The notes beneath the pieces were generated by a model. The model searched no databases. It saw only the letters and a program-made list of their open reading frames with translations, and was not told the DNA's origin. DNA of 9,046 bases from an uncultured Oscillospiraceae bacterium (lineage in GTDB: Bacteria; Bacillota; Clostridia; Oscillospirales; Oscillospiraceae), in NCBI GenBank assembly GCA_910578505.1, contig CAJTPV010000009.1, positions 47,147 to 56,192 on the forward strand, given 5' to 3'. This document shows positions 7,808 to 9,046 of this stretch, piece after piece (positions within the stretch are counted from its first letter, which is position 1; the number at the start of each line of letters is the position of its first letter). A program made the position numbers and the translations under genes.

Positions 7808-9046
7808 TTATCTCCCGCTTCTGCGCATTTCCCGGCGCAGGCGCTCCTCGATCATGCGGTAAATCTTATCCGCCGCCCGGCGCAGCTCCCGGTCGCTGAG
7901 GGCCGCAGGCTGGACCGGCGGCGCAGGCGCTGCGGGCGGTTTGGCGTGGTATGTGATGTTGGGCGTCTGGGGCACGGCGGCAGGCGCGGTCCACTGCATC
8001 TGCCGGACCGGGGCCTGCTGCGGCGCCGTATAGCTGACGCCTCCGGCGGGACGGACGTCCGGACCGGCGGGCTTCTCCAGCAGCTTCTGCGCCCACTGGG
8101 GCAGGGCCGAATCAGCCGGCGGCTTCCGTTTTGCAGGTCCAGGGCCCTCAGGGGGCTGCAGGTAGGACAGCGGACGCTCCTCCGCTCGTTGGGAGGAGAC
8201 CGCCTCCGGAGGCCGCGCCGGCGTCACCGAACGCAAAATGCGGATGTCCCTGGCGGAGGGACGGCCTTCTGCCGGCAGCTGGCCCTGGCCTTCGCGGTAC
8301 ACAAGTCCGGGCCGCGAACCGGGCAGTATCCGTATGTCACGACCGGGAGTGACAGGAGGCTGCGCTCCGCGCACAGGGCTGTCCTGCGGATGCGTCTGAC
8401 GTTCTCCGCGCCCCTGCCGGTCGGAATGCGCCTGCCCGGTCTGCGCCAAATGTACGGCTTCGCTTGTTTCGCCCGCGCGGTATAGCAGCTCCGTTTCTGT
8501 TTCTAATCGGGTTGCTGCCGGTACCGCCTGCACCGGCAAGCCCTGCTGCTGTTCTGTTTGTTTTGCACTGTTCTCCGCGCCGGGACGCACCTGCCCGGTC
8601 TGCAACGGATGCTCACTCGTGCTTGCATCCCCCGCGCGATATAACAGCTCTGTTTCTGTTTCCAATCGGGTTGTTGCCGGTACTGCCTGCACCGGCAATC
8701 CCTGCTGCTGCTGTTCTGTTTGTTTTGCGCTATCCTCCGCGCCGGGACGCACCTGCTCGGTCTGAACAGGATGCTCACTTGCGTTTGCATCCCCCGCGCG
8801 GTATAGCAACTCGGTTTCTGCTTCTAATCGGGTTGTTGCTGGTACCGCTTGCACCGGAAATCCCTGCTGCTGTTCTGTTTGTTTTGCACTGTCCTCCGTG
8901 CCGGGATGCACCTGCCCGGTCTGAACAGGATGCTCACTCACGCTTGCATTCCCCGCGCGGTATAACAGCTCGGTTTCTGCTTCTAATCGGGTTGTTGCCG
9001 GTACCGCCTGCACCGGCAATCCCTGCTGCTGCTGTTCTGTTTGTTT
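7808..9046 (-). CDS. Repeat-rich, Pro-rich disordered CIS-locus protein, N-terminus beyond window
   Basis: The frame stays open from the TAA at 7808-7810 to the right edge, giving 412 visible residues. The true start lies outside: the TTG at 9019 is an internal Leu of a repeat. Visible residues 1-208 are four tandem copies of a 53-54 residue unit: KQTEQQQ(Q)G, then PVQAVPATTRLE, then ETELLYRAG, then a variable linker. Residues 209-380 are rich in Pro, Gly, Arg and Gln, with two RDIRIL motifs (236 and 266), LPQWAQKLLEK (315-325), and short Tyr/Trp motifs such as LVYREG, VSYTAP, MQWTAP and ITYHAK. Residues 383-412 form a charged helix (DRELRRAADKIYRMIEERLRRE). No enzymatic domain, signal peptide or membrane segment is seen. 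It directly precedes the LysM adaptor, where Afp clusters have a very small protein (Afp6/DUF5908). I do not recognise a function; a scaffold or assembly role is only inference. Confidence 0.8.
   Translation of the reverse strand, partial: KQTEQQQQGLPVQAVPATTRLEAETELLYRAGNASVSEHPVQTGQVHPGTEDSAKQTEQQQGFPVQAVPATTRLEAETELLYRAGDANASEHPVQTEQVRPGAEDSAKQTEQQQQGLPVQAVPATTRLETETELLYRAGDASTSEHPLQTGQVRPGAENSAKQTEQQQGLPVQAVPAATRLETETELLYRAGETSEAVHLAQTGQAHSDRQGRGERQTHPQDSPVRGAQPPVTPGRDIRILPGSRPGLVYREGQGQLPAEGRPSARDIRILRSVTPARPPEAVSSQRAEERPLSYLQPPEGPGPAKRKPPADSALPQWAQKLLEKPAGPDVRPAGGVSYTAPQQAPVRQMQWTAPAAVPQTPNITYHAKPPAAPAPPVQPAALSDRELRRAADKIYRMIEERLRREMRRSGR
8423..9046 (-). repeat. In-frame tandem repeat, four copies of 159-162 bp
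   Basis: Copies on the minus strand begin at 9046 (162 bp), 8884 (159 bp), 8725 (162 bp) and 8563 (diverging after about 8423). Each starts with codons for KQTEQQ. The 159/162 difference is one CAG codon in the glutamine run. Copies one and two differ at 14 aligned bases by my hand alignment. The part coding for PVQAVPA...ETELLYRAG is almost invariant, and the changes gather in the linker. The array may continue beyond the window edge. The first copy is about 59% GC by hand count, lower than the baseplate genes. Confidence 0.92.

Noticed and set aside
7274..8485. A 403-codon frame on the plus strand.
   Set aside because: Antisense to the LysM adaptor and the repeat protein. It crosses their boundary and has no good motif.
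9017..9019. TTG as the start of the repeat protein.
   Set aside because: The codon is an internal Leu (GLPVQAVPA) that recurs in other copies. The frame remains open upstream with the repeat's KQTEQQQQG, so the gene runs off the window.
8423..9046. A CRISPR array.
   Set aside because: The units are 159-162 bp, directly adjacent, in frame and translated; there are no unique spacers.
8423..9046. A diversity-generating retroelement target.
   Set aside because: The differences are transitions of all kinds, not adenine-specific, and no reverse transcriptase or template repeat is in the window.
1..9046. A plain myophage prophage tail region.
   Set aside because: The LysM adaptor together with two large J-like proteins and an adjacent gp25 fits a CIS cluster better, and no capsid, portal, terminase or lysis gene is seen. 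Flanking sequence would settle it.

Overview
The window holds one stretch of a contractile injection system (CIS) locus, the phage-tail-like machine of the Afp/PVC (eCIS) type. All seven genes lie on the minus strand and are read right to left. They are packed with gaps of 3 to 38 nt or a 4-nt overlap, so they look like the middle of one long operon whose promoter and terminator lie outside. No RNA gene, terminator, promoter, CRISPR array or insertion sequence was found, and no stretch over 300 bases lacks a gene. The DNA is GC-rich (about 70% in stretches counted by hand). It has strong AGGAGG-type ribosome sites and uses TTG and GTG as well as ATG starts. Together with the protein families, this suggests a high-GC Firmicute, perhaps a gut Oscillospiraceae-type Clostridium. 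That assignment is inference, because no taxonomic marker gene is present.

In transcription order (right to left): (1) 9046-7808 is the 3' part of an unusual disordered, repeat-rich protein whose start is beyond the window. It has four copies of a 53-54 residue repeat, then a Pro-rich region with scattered Tyr/Trp motifs, then a charged C-terminal helix. (2) 7789-7061 is a tube/baseplate adaptor with a C-terminal LysM (Afp7-like). (3) 7022-5907 is a gpD-type hub with a TTG start. (4) 5903-5136 is a gpV-type spike with an OB fold and beta-helix and a GTG start. (5) 5107-4688 is a gp25-family wedge protein. (6) 4691-1806 is a large baseplate J-like wedge protein (Afp11/12 class). (7) 1787 to the left edge is a second, paralogous J-like protein, cut off after 595 codons.

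Together these genes would build the baseplate. The LysM adaptor joins the inner tube to the hub, the hub carries the central spike, and gp25 and the two J-like proteins form the wedges around it. Sheath and tube genes are expected upstream (right). Fibre, tape-measure and AAA+ ATPase genes, and probably effectors, are expected downstream (left); none is visible here.

The least explained part is the repeat protein at the right edge. It sits where Afp-type clusters carry a tiny protein (Afp6/DUF5908 position). Its tandem repeats have lower GC, differ mostly by transitions, and vary in glutamine-run length. A PAAR spike-tip gene is also missing from its usual place.
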